The position numbers were made by a program, and so were the translations under genes. Under the pieces are notes generated by a model. It did not search any database and was not told the origin of the DNA. It was given only the letters and a program-made list of their open reading frames with translations. Below, one piece after another: positions 25,754-34,600 of a DNA stretch of 42,166 nucleotides (position 1 is its first letter; the number at the start of each line of letters is the position of its first letter). The DNA lies in assembly GCA_022711465.1 (NCBI GenBank), contig JAKLEZ010000038.1, positions 1-42,166 on the forward strand. Direction: 5' to 3'. Source of the stretch: Planctomycetota bacterium (GTDB taxonomy: Bacteria; Planctomycetota; Phycisphaerae; UBA1845; PWPN01).

Positions 25754-28528
25754 TCAGGTCGTCGGCGATCTGAATCGCGACTCCCTTTGTCTCAGGCTCG
25801 TCCTGAGAGCCCACGCGACCACACCCGCAATGACGAGCACGGACAGCAGGCTCTGGCTGGCATACCAGACATGGCGATCGAGGGTCAGTGGAGTCAGGAC
25901 CAAGAGCCGGGTCACGGATAGACTGGTCAGGAAGGCCAGGAAGCCGAGTTCCTGGAGCGTGACGGCCATGCCGGCGGCCAGCAGCCCACAGGTGAGCCAC
26001 GCCGCGAGGCCGATCGGACCCGTCGAGGAGGCAAACGCGGCCGCCAGCAGAACGACAAGAGCCACCAAGGCCAGCCAGCGTTGCCGAAAGATGAGCCGGA
26101 GAAGCAGCAGCAGGGCCAACACGATCAAGCCGCGAGTGATGGCAAACAACGCGGCATTGACCAGCGAATTGGCTGTGAACTGATACCCCGACAGCTGGCC
26201 CGGTTCCCAATCCACAACCGGACCGACCAGCGCCGCCCAAGGGTGGGCGGACTGGAGTCCGACCCAGGCATTCAGCTGCTGCAGGACGAAGATCACCACG
26301 CCGGACGCGGCACCCAGGACAATGTCGTGTCCCACCAGCGGATCCTGGATTCGACCGGCCAAGACCCGAGTCCACGAGATGAGTGAATGAGGCCAGAAAC
26401 GGCGGACGTAAGGCTCGATGGCCATGTAATAGATCCACACCATGAAGGATGTGAAGAGAGCCAGCTGTGACGCCGACACAAACCAGACCACCGCGGCGAC
26501 AAAACTCTCGGGGACGGAGTGTCCCAGCACGTACAAGACGAACTGCATCCCGAAGACCGCGATTGCGATCTGGCGTGCCCCTCGGCGATCACTTGTCCTT
26601 CGGCGAGCATTGTTCCACGCCAACGGCATCGAGGCGATCAGCGTGCCGATGAAGATCAGGCTGCTGGCGGTCTGCCCACGCACCGCGGAAGGTCGGTACC
26701 CGCTCGTGGGATCGTCATCGTTCCGATCGGTTGGTCCATTCGCCTCCCAAGACCGAGTGGCCCGAGTATGCTCGGCGGACAGGTGAGCGCCAACGTTGAA
26801 GCGAATTCGACCCTCTTGGAGATCAGCCCGAACTCGAGCCGAAGTCGACCCCGCTTGGGCCGGTTCCCAGAGCCTCACCCGATCGTCTCCGGAGACCAGC
26901 CTGAAATCGCTCATCTGCAGGCCGGCGAGACTGAACAGGGTCGCCCAGGGCGAATCCCCGCGGGAGCCGACCCTGACCTTCCTCGAGCCCCAACCGTCCA
27001 ACCACCGAAGGTCCCCGTTCCCGGTCAGAAGGACCTCGACCTGATGCCCTCCGGGCGGTTGAGTTTCGAAGACGCTGAAATCCTCGGATGACTCGGTGGA
27101 CCGGCCAAAGAGCCTGTAGCGGTAGCAGAGGACCTCCATGCCCATCGGCAGCGGGGGAGTCGATTCGGCGGGCTGAGTCGTCGTGCCGCGAATCGCGTTC
27201 CATCGCTTGTGGTCAACCTTGAAGGCTTGCTCGCACGAGTGGCTCGCGGGATCGTACCCGAGCGTTCGCAGAATCTTCTCCGCCTTCTGGCTGAGCACCT
27301 CAGGGGGCAGCGACAGGCCGGCGTGGGAGATGAGCAACGTGCTGCGGGCCAGCAGGAGGCCGACGATGAGGCCCACAACGACGACGAGAGCACCCGCGAT
27401 AGCCGCGACAGGCGCTCGGCGGGGGCGCGTCGGGGAATCGGCCACCACATGAACCGGGGGTGTTTCTCCGGAGGCGACCATGGCGGCCAGTACCTCGCCA
27501 CCCGGAAGCTCGCCGAGCACATCATAGACGGACGCGGGGCGATGGCGGGGATCAGGTTCCAGGCAATCCAGGATCACACGCTCGAGTTTGCGATCGAGGT
27601 CGTTCGCCCACGCGCTCGGGGGTGAGATCACCCGCGAGGCATCCGGGAGACCGCCGGCGCCGGGCTCGGTGGCCGGCCGCCCCGTCGCCAACTCGTACAG
27701 AATCAGGCCCAGCGAGTAGACATCGCTCTGGATGGTTGCCGGTTCGGCACGCCGGACTTCCGGAGCCATATAAGCGAGCGTACCGGCACGTTCAGAGGTG
27801 GCCGCATCGGACACGGAAACGGCGATGCCGAAATCGGTCAGCCGGACTTCGCCGCGTTCGTCGAGCATGACGTTGGCCGGCTTGAGATCGCGATGCAGAA
27901 TGCCGCGGTCGTGGACGGCGGCCAGGCCGAGGCAAAGCTGACGAGCGACGTGGCTGGCTTTTTCCGGAGCGAGACGTCCCACTCGCTTGAGGAGGGTGGC
28001 GAGGTTCTCCCCGTCGATGTACTCCATCGAGATGAACGCCTCGCCGTCGACTTCGCCGACGTCGTGGATGCGGCATACGTGGCGATGGGTGATCGTCGAG
28101 GCCATGCGGGCTTCGGCGTAGAATCGGGCAAGCCATGCCGGATCGGAGCCTCGACCCGCGGTGAGGAACTTCAAGGCCACGGTCCGAGAGAGCCGGAGAT
28201 CCTCTGCCCGATAGACCTCGCCCATGCCGCCCCTGCCTAGCAGGTTGATGACCCGGTACCGCTCCGCCACCCGAGTGCCCGAAGGCCAGCGATCCGATGC
28301 GGACTGCATCGAGATCCCCGCCGTCGGAGCGACCGCCTGGGTTTCCTGTGCGGCCGGGGCTTCGAGAAGCGTCTTCGTGGTGTGATATTGGAGAAGGGAT
28401 TCCACTTCAGCCCGCAGAACAGGATCCTGTCCGCAGCGCGCCTCCAGATGAGCGCGACGGGCAGAGTCATCCATTTCACAGACGGCCAGGAACAACTCCT
28501 TGGCCTGCTGATGAAGCGAGGGTGTCAT
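25754..28528 (-). CDS. Membrane Ser/Thr protein kinase with multi-helix C-terminal sensor
   Basis: The 924-residue protein has a complete PknB-type kinase domain at ~91-345: glycine loop 'GRGGMGEVY' (98-106), VALK lysine K120, catalytic D214 in 'HRDLKPAN', DFG D232 and 'APE' in the activation segment. A helical N-terminal segment (1-60) precedes it. A single membrane helix at ~372-394 follows. An extracytoplasmic beta-rich part (~400-640) comes next, then about seven hydrophobic helices (~660-900). Most planctomycete kinases of this kind end in one helix plus a propeller or TPR domain; the polytopic tail is less usual. Its ATG overlaps the stop of the ECF sigma gene by four bases (28525-28528), so the kinase and sigma factor are co-expressed and probably form one signalling unit, with the kinase acting on or through the sigma factor. 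Confidence 0.93.
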   Translation of the reverse strand: MTPSLHQQAKELFLAVCEMDDSARRAHLEARCGQDPVLRAEVESLLQYHTTKTLLEAPAAQETQAVAPTAGISMQSASDRWPSGTRVAERYRVINLLGRGGMGEVYRAEDLRLSRTVALKFLTAGRGSDPAWLARFYAEARMASTITHRHVCRIHDVGEVDGEAFISMEYIDGENLATLLKRVGRLAPEKASHVARQLCLGLAAVHDRGILHRDLKPANVMLDERGEVRLTDFGIAVSVSDAATSERAGTLAYMAPEVRRAEPATIQSDVYSLGLILYELATGRPATEPGAGGLPDASRVISPPSAWANDLDRKLERVILDCLEPDPRHRPASVYDVLGELPGGEVLAAMVASGETPPVHVVADSPTRPRRAPVAAIAGALVVVVGLIVGLLLARSTLLISHAGLSLPPEVLSQKAEKILRTLGYDPASHSCEQAFKVDHKRWNAIRGTTTQPAESTPPLPMGMEVLCYRYRLFGRSTESSEDFSVFETQPPGGHQVEVLLTGNGDLRWLDGWGSRKVRVGSRGDSPWATLFSLAGLQMSDFRLVSGDDRVRLWEPAQAGSTSARVRADLQEGRIRFNVGAHLSAEHTRATRSWEANGPTDRNDDDPTSGYRPSAVRGQTASSLIFIGTLIASMPLAWNNARRRTSDRRGARQIAIAVFGMQFVLYVLGHSVPESFVAAVVWFVSASQLALFTSFMVWIYYMAIEPYVRRFWPHSLISWTRVLAGRIQDPLVGHDIVLGAASGVVIFVLQQLNAWVGLQSAHPWAALVGPVVDWEPGQLSGYQFTANSLVNAALFAITRGLIVLALLLLLRLIFRQRWLALVALVVLLAAAFASSTGPIGLAAWLTCGLLAAGMAVTLQELGFLAFLTSLSVTRLLVLTPLTLDRHVWYASQSLLSVLVIAGVVAWALRTSLRQRESRFRSPTT

Positions 28529-29103
28529 TGACTCCCGTCCTTGTCGCCCAATTCACGCCGGAGCCACGCCCTGGCCGCGGTCCACTCGCCCTCAACGGTC
28601 CGTTTCGATACCCCCAGGACGGCGGCTGCTTCCGCGACGCTCAATCCCCCGAAGAACCGCATCTCGACCACGGATGCCTGCCTCGGATCAAGGGTGGCCA
28701 GCCTCTCCAGAGCGTCATCGAGCGCCAGGACATCCTCGTCCCGGCCCGGACTGAGAGCGATGTGCTCGTCGAGCTGGAGCCGGACGGCGTTGCCCCCACG
28801 CTTGGCCCGGCCGCGCGATCGAGCATGGTCAACCAGGATCCGGCGCATGGCCTGGGCCCCGACCGCCAGAAAGTGAGTCTTGCCCTGCCAGTCCACTCGG
28901 CTCTGATCGACGAGCTTGAGATAGGCCTCGTGGACCAGAGCGGTTGGCGTCAGGGTGTGTCCCACGTTCTCACCTGATAAGAACCGAGCGGCCAGGTGCC
29001 GCAGCGGCTCGTAGAGGAGCTGAAAGAGCTGCTCCGCGACGGGCCCGCCGCCACCGGCCTGGGTTACGATTTCCGTGATCTGCTCGCGGATGTCGCTTGC
29101 CAT
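28525..29103 (-). CDS. ECF-type RNA polymerase sigma factor (planctomycete, kinase-linked)
   Basis: The protein is 192 residues from the ATG at 29103; an in-frame TTG at 29130 adds nine residues and has no better ribosome site. Region 2 includes 'LFQLLYEPLRHLAARF', 'TPTALVHEAYLKLV' and 'THFLAVGAQAMRRILVDHAR'. Region 4 includes 'LDPRQASVVEMRFFGGLSVAEAAAVLG' with the helix-turn-helix 'VSKRTVEGEWTAARAWLRREL'. The sequence matches the TIGR02999/ECF group that in planctomycetes is commonly encoded next to Ser/Thr kinases instead of anti-sigma factors. No anti-sigma gene is present. The gene is translationally coupled to the downstream kinase gene. Target promoters are unknown. Confidence 0.93.
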   Translation of the reverse strand: MASDIREQITEIVTQAGGGGPVAEQLFQLLYEPLRHLAARFLSGENVGHTLTPTALVHEAYLKLVDQSRVDWQGKTHFLAVGAQAMRRILVDHARSRGRAKRGGNAVRLQLDEHIALSPGRDEDVLALDDALERLATLDPRQASVVEMRFFGGLSVAEAAAVLGVSKRTVEGEWTAARAWLRRELGDKDGSQ

Positions 29104-29183
29104 CTTTCGTGCACCCCAGCCAGGAGTCAAACCCGAAACAAGCGACTCCTATTGTCCTGAGGGAACAGCAGATGTGCAAGCAC

Positions 29184-30326
29184 TCACCATCTCACCACGA
29201 AGCCACCGGTCATCCATTTGCTCGACTCGACCGAATGGACCACGGCCCACTCTCCTGCCCGGACTTCCCCGTCCCGGGCCATCTCGTCCAGGTGCAGCAG
29301 GATCGATGCCCCGCCGCAGTATCCCGTGTTTCGCGCCCGGAACTTGATTCGCCGCCTGACCTCGTCCGGCGAGCAGTTCAGGTACTCCATGAATCGCTTG
29401 AGACCATCGTCGTAGAGCTGCATACTGGGAATCGAGAGGATGAAATGCTCAATCAGCCCGCGGTCGATCCCCAACCGGTCTATCATCCGGGCGATTCCCT
29501 CAAGCAGCAAGCGGCCCGCGTCGCGGTTGACCGCGGCGAAATCCTGATCGAGATGGTGCAAACCCTGCTCATAGATGTGCTGGGTCTGCCTGGCCGGATC
29601 GGTCAGGTTCGCCACGCCCCCCCCCGCGGTCATGCCGGGCGGAAGCCTGCCGCCGACCGACTCGATGAAGGTCCCGACGATTTCCCGTGACAGCGGTTCA
29701 CCGGACGCGGCCTGCGAAGACCGGAGCACGACCGCTCCGCTGCCGTCCGCCAAAATATAGCGCAAGGCCGCGTGTTTCTTGGTCACCCGGGCCGGGTTCA
29801 GGTAGGCGGCCCGGAGGTACACGCTTGAGAGCTGCGGATAGACGACCAGGGCGGTCCGGTATCGGCCCACGCGCAGGGCGTCGTAGGCGATCTGGACACT
29901 CTTGCCCACGCCGGAGCAGTTCGAGTGGATCTCCATCTCCGCACAGGTTTCGATACCCAGCTTCTCCTGGAGCAAGGCCGAGGTCGGAGGCGTGCTCTCG
30001 TCGTAGTTTGGACTGGCGAGGATGATCAGGTCCACGTCCGCGGCGCCCATGCCAGCATCCTCCAGCGCCCGTCGACAGGCATGCGCGGCCAGGTCGGCCA
30101 CGGTATGGGTCAGCCAGCCGGTCACGGGGTCAATCGCAAAATGCCGCTGTTCAATACCACTTGTAGCCAGCATGCGGGTTCCGATGGTCCGAATGAAGGA
30201 CTGGACGCGGTCGGGGGCCCCGGTGAGCAGGCCCAGGACTTCATCAATCCGCGCGTTGGGAACCGGTTCGTTGGGCAGGAATGATCCCGTGCCCGCGATG
30301 AACACGCGACGTAAAGCGTTACTCAC
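29184..30326 (-). CDS. KASIII-family (FabH-like) condensing enzyme or acyltransferase lacking the usual His/Asn
   Basis: The 380-residue protein starts at a GTG preceded by AAGGAAGGA; the open frame reaches 30479 without support. The thiolase fold is clear: 'VFIAGTGSFLPN' opening, 'DVDLIILASPNYDESTPPTSALLQ', C137 in 'HSNCSGVGKSVQIAYDAL', and 'YILADGSGAVVL'. By eye alignment the family's catalytic His (usually in 'F-x-P-H-x-S-S') is replaced by S298 in 'HFILSIPS', and the Asn ('GN-x-x-x-ASI') by Y336 in 'GYCGGASI'. Only the acyl-accepting Cys remains. Such loss is known from KASIII-like acyltransferases that do O- or N-acylation, not decarboxylative condensation. It may therefore load and transfer an acyl group, not start fatty-acid synthesis. 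No acyl carrier protein or fab genes are adjacent. Confidence 0.85.
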   Translation of the reverse strand: MSNALRRVFIAGTGSFLPNEPVPNARIDEVLGLLTGAPDRVQSFIRTIGTRMLATSGIEQRHFAIDPVTGWLTHTVADLAAHACRRALEDAGMGAADVDLIILASPNYDESTPPTSALLQEKLGIETCAEMEIHSNCSGVGKSVQIAYDALRVGRYRTALVVYPQLSSVYLRAAYLNPARVTKKHAALRYILADGSGAVVLRSSQAASGEPLSREIVGTFIESVGGRLPPGMTAGGGVANLTDPARQTQHIYEQGLHHLDQDFAAVNRDAGRLLLEGIARMIDRLGIDRGLIEHFILSIPSMQLYDDGLKRFMEYLNCSPDEVRRRIKFRARNTGYCGGASILLHLDEMARDGEVRAGEWAVVHSVESSKWMTGGFVVRW

Positions 30327-30946
30327 GGCGTCCTTCCTTTCTTGCTGCTGACGCCCTGGGAGAGCACCTTGATCACTTTCTGTGCCGGCCGGCCGCGCGT
30401 TGCGCTTCACACCCGCTGCGAGTAAGCCGCCCCTTTGGGGTCGCTGACGCGACCGGCCGGCGTAGTACTCGGGCCGCACGACATTCCCGTCTCCGGTAGG
30501 GGGGCTCGACCCTCCGATCCCGCACTGCCCGCACGTCCGACTGGGAACACCCCAGCCCTTATCCTGGACGGATGCCGCGAGCCGACAGAGATCGGGTCCG
30601 TGACGGGAATGTCACGCGGCTCGAATTGGCGTCCCACAAGTCGCGAGCTTGCTTCTCTCGCAACGCCTCGCACCCCGCACGACCGTGGGCTGCCCACCCC
30701 TTGCGCTCACCACCCCACGCGACGGCGGACGCTGGGAACCGCAGCCGAAACACGAAATGCTTGGGGTATTGGACAGATACAGTGGTCATGGGCGGTTGGC
30801 AGAACATGGGACGAGACACAAATGGAGCAGGACCCGCGCTCGAGGTCTTCCATCGAGCCCGGGCCCCGCCATCGACTTTGCTGGACCCCGATTCTGTAGA
30901 GGATCGCTTTTTTCCGGGACGACCTGCGAACTGATGGTCGCCTAGG
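30327..30946. other. Intergenic region between KASIII-like gene and small lipoprotein gene
   Basis: About 620 bases without a supported gene. All frames here are short, Arg/Pro-rich and lack ribosome sites. A small hairpin GTGAC/GTCAC (near 30600-30615) is the only local structure noted. Confidence 0.35.
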
Positions 30947-31075
30947 TCAGACCGGGAGCTGAATGTCGCCCAGCAGACTCTCGATCAACGCGGTGATGTC
31001 TTCGCATCCCGAGGCGACCGCCATGGTCGTGCCGGCGAGCAACAGCCCGAGTCGTGCAAACACTTTCTTCAACAT
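30947..31075 (-). CDS. Small secreted lipoprotein-like peptide (42 residues)
   Basis: An ATG at 31075 has AAGGAAG seven bases upstream. It begins a 42-residue product with a basic start (M-L-K-K-V-F-A-R), a hydrophobic core ('LGLLLAGTTMAVA') and S-G-C, a near-canonical lipobox. The mature part would be only about 20 acidic, leucine-rich residues ('CEDITALIESLLGDIQLPV'). Tiny lipopeptides of this type turn up in planctomycete genomes; function is unknown. It is divergent from the RHS gene. The longer frame reaching upstream to 31540 has no support. Confidence 0.6.
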   Translation of the reverse strand: MLKKVFARLGLLLAGTTMAVASGCEDITALIESLLGDIQLPV

Positions 31076-31620
31076 GATATGACTTCCTTTGCCGCGTGGA
31101 AATTCCGGTTCGTTGGCTTGCCCCACCCACGCATGATGGGGCAACCATTCGCGCCGGCGCCGGAAGCCTTTTCCGACTGTCCCGGCCACTCCAGTACGCG
31201 ACAAGTCCCGCCCCCGTCCGCAACGCTCCGCTCCAACAGGGCCAGAGAACCCCACCCCTGCCGGAAAACGCCTGGCAGAGGCCTGATTGGCGGACGGACG
31301 GGTTACGGGTGCGGCTCGCGGGCGTGAAAACGGCATCCTCCCGGCTTCTTTCTTGACGAGCCCGGGAAAGGAGATAGGATGCCTGGCGGAAGGGATGCAG
31401 CAGCAAGAACAGGCATCTCCACCACGTCCCAGCCGGCGTCTTTGAGGTCGGGATACGACACGCCCCCCGGATACCCCGCTGGCGACGAGCGCCGCCAAGG
31501 CGCTACCGTTTCTGAGTTGCTCTTCGACAGCATGGGCCAACCCCGATGATCGGCCAGGCCAGCCGATTACCTCCTGTCAGGGCTGAGGATGCCCTATCGG
31601 GTGGGTTTGGGAGGAAAGCG
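31076..31620. other. Divergent intergenic region before the RHS gene
   Basis: About 545 bases between the small lipoprotein gene (minus) and the RHS gene (plus). Open frames cross it on both strands but lack start signals and family features. A weak hairpin GCGTGG/CCACGC (31094-31099 with 31127-31132) lies just upstream of the lipoprotein start. The last 15 bases hold GGAGGAAAG, the ribosome site of the RHS gene. No clear promoter could be assigned. Confidence 0.35.
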
Positions 31621-34600
31621 ATGAACACGGGCGCTGTTCGACCGATCATTCGTTTCGGCATCGGCTTGCTGCTCCTTGGCACCGTGCCTGCGTCGCTGTT
31701 GACGGGTTGGCCTTTCGGAAGGAGTATGCCCTGGGAACGCCAGGCCGTCGCCCGACAGACAACGCCCCCAGATCTTGCACTGGTCGGGGCCGTGTCCAGG
31801 AAGGCACCCCACGCCTGCGGAACTCCCGCCGAGTTCGATGTCTCCGTTCCCCTGGACGGTCAACAAGCGGTCGAAGGGCGGCTGAACGACGACGGTACCG
31901 GCGATCTTGAACTCGTACTCACGTTCAGTGTCCCTGTTCGGGCTGCGGATGGCACCTTGGATACGACCGAGATCCTCGTGACCGGCGGTGTATTGGGCCG
32001 TGCCGAGGTGGCCGGAGCTCAGCTGACATTGTTCATTCAGGTGGAGGCCGAGCTGGCGTGCGTGCAGGTGGGAGTGACCGGCCTGGTGGACGACGCCACC
32101 GGGACTCAGCCGCTTGTCTTGCCCGGCGCCCTCAGCATCGCGGTCCTGCCCGCTGACGTGGATGGCAACGCCCGAGCGGATGCGACCGACGCAGCCGTAA
32201 CTCGGTCCGTCTGCGGCCAGGCCGCCGCCATCGCCTCCAGAACCGGAGCGATCCAGAACGCCGACCCACTGCCCATCGGCCACGTTGTCCCCGTACGGCG
32301 GCCGCTCTTGGTCGCCCAGCCGTTCAATGCCTCGGAGGTTGGCGTCGTCGGCCAGGTGGAATCCCCAGTCGGCTCGACCGCGGCCGGTGGTGCTCAATCA
32401 CCTTCTCCGTCGATAGCCGCGCCCCTGGAGCAGAGCGGTCCTGATCTTGAGACTCCGCGGAGAGCGACGGGGGTCACGTCGATCACCGCCGCGACCACGT
32501 GGGACGCCGGGGTTTGTACGGGCTACTGTGCCTATACGATCCCGCAATTCGACATGGACATCGACGGTGACGTTGACCAAAGGGATTTCGGGATCATCCA
32601 GTCGTGCTGGGGCTGCCATGTGGAGCAGGGTGTTCTTCATGGTTGCCCCGAGTTCGAGACAAGCGAAGGTGCCGTGAATTGTCTGTATGCCGACCTCAAT
32701 GCGGACAACAGCGTGGATGGAGACGACCTGGCGGTGTTTGCCCGCTGCCACTCAGGCCCGGATGTGCCGGGTGATCCAAGGTGTGGAGACCGCAACTGCA
32801 ACGGCATCCTCGATGCCTACGAAATCAGATGGTGCACCGGCTGTGGCGAGCGCCTCGACGTCGACGCTGACCTCATTCCGAGCGAGTGCGACAACTGCCC
32901 CATTTACAATCCCGACCAGGCGGACCACGACGGTGACGGCACGGGGGACGTCTGCGACAACTGCCCTGCCGTGCCCAATCCGGACCAGGAAGATGCGGAT
33001 GGCGATGGCATCGGAAATGCGTGCGATTCGAACGCGGGCGCGGACGGGGATGAGGATGGAGTTCCGAACGCGACGGACAACTGCCCGACAGCATCCAATC
33101 CCAATCAGCAGGACTCGGACCGAGACACCTTGGGTGATGCCTGCGACAACTGTCCCACGGTGACGAATCAAGCTCAGATCGATTCCGATGGCGACGGCAT
33201 CGGAAACGCCTGTGACAACTGTCCGACGGTCGTTTGCCTTGATCCGAAGGACACGGACGACGACGGAGTTGGAGATGTGTGCGATCCGGACGCGGACGAT
33301 GATGGGATCTGCAACGTCGGCGGTCCCCTTGCGGACACCGTACCGGGCGTTCCGGCGGGCGGTTGTCAAGCTGGGCCGAACGGGCAAGACAATTGCCTGC
33401 TGATCGCCAATTATGACGCAGCGGATCAGGATGGTGACGGTGCCGGCGATGCCTGTGATCCATGTCCCAACACGCCGCCTCAGGACTGTGCTGGGGCCGA
33501 GTTTGCGTCCCGTTGCTGGGGCCGGCCGAGCGAAGCCTGGGGAGCACCGGCGGGGTTCGGCGCCAACCTTGATGTCTCGCAGGGCTTCGGTCCGCCGGAC
33601 TTCCCGCCGCTGAGCCTGAATCCCGTGACAGGGACCGCGCCATTGATCTCGTCGGACATGGACCAGGCCGTCGGCGATCGGTTCCGATTCGCGGTGCGGG
33701 TCACCCAGAACGGCCTGGTGGATATGGCGACCGGCAGCCCGCTGCTTCGGGAGGTGGATTTCGAGTTGCCCTTTGGCGGCGCCGTGTTCAGGCACGTCCG
33801 CACGTATGGCGATGATGTTGCGGCTGAAGCGTTCGCCTGGTGTAGTGATTCGGAGCCATGCACTTACTCCGGCTCACAGGCGTGCTACGAGGGGAACCCC
33901 AACGGCAGCTTCTGGGATTGGGTGGGCACCAACTGGATGATGGGTGAGAATCCGGTTTTCCTTTTCAGCGCCGAGTACAAGAACATCGTCACCCCCGGCC
34001 CGCGCCGCTGCTACTTCATTCCCGACGCCCACCACGCGATTCCCTTTGAATGGAACGGGGGTGCCGGAAGATACGAGGCCCCCGCTTGGTTCGACGCGAC
34101 TCTGACCTGCAAAGGAGCGTTCAACAACGATGCGACTAAGCCAGCGGAGTTCCAGGTCCAGCTTCATCGCGGGGCGCTGACCTACACGATCCGGCCCCTC
34201 TACGAAGACGACTGGCAGATTCCCGTACCGCCCGATCAGACCGTGAGCGTTCACGCACCACCCTCCGAAGGCGGACGCGGATTCCCGTATATCGGCATCG
34301 TGGACAGGATTCAGGATCGCTACGGAAACGCAGTAGAAATGGTCTACTGTGACAACTCCCGCCCATTCACTTGCGGCGAAGCGCCGCCGAGCGGTTGTCT
34401 TCGGTGCTGCCAGTACTGCAATCGCAAAGGCCAACTCAGCGCGGTCAGACTACGGGATAGCGGTGGCGCCGTCCGTTGGACACTACTGTACACGTACCGC
34501 GAGTTTGGGCACATCCATGACGACGGACCCAGCGACTACACGACTCACCGGCCCGGCCTGCATCAGCAGACCATGCTGCACTCCGTTCACGTCTATAAGG

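Noticed and set aside
31094..31132. Hairpin GCGTGG/CCACGC before the small lipoprotein gene as a riboswitch
   Set aside because: Only six base pairs with a 27-base loop and no conserved riboswitch core; probably chance in GC-rich DNA.
32880..33480. Regular GACAACTGCCC spacing suggestive of a CRISPR-like array
   Set aside because: The repeats are in frame and encode thrombospondin type-3 calcium repeats; spacing and spacers vary with the protein, so it is not a CRISPR array.
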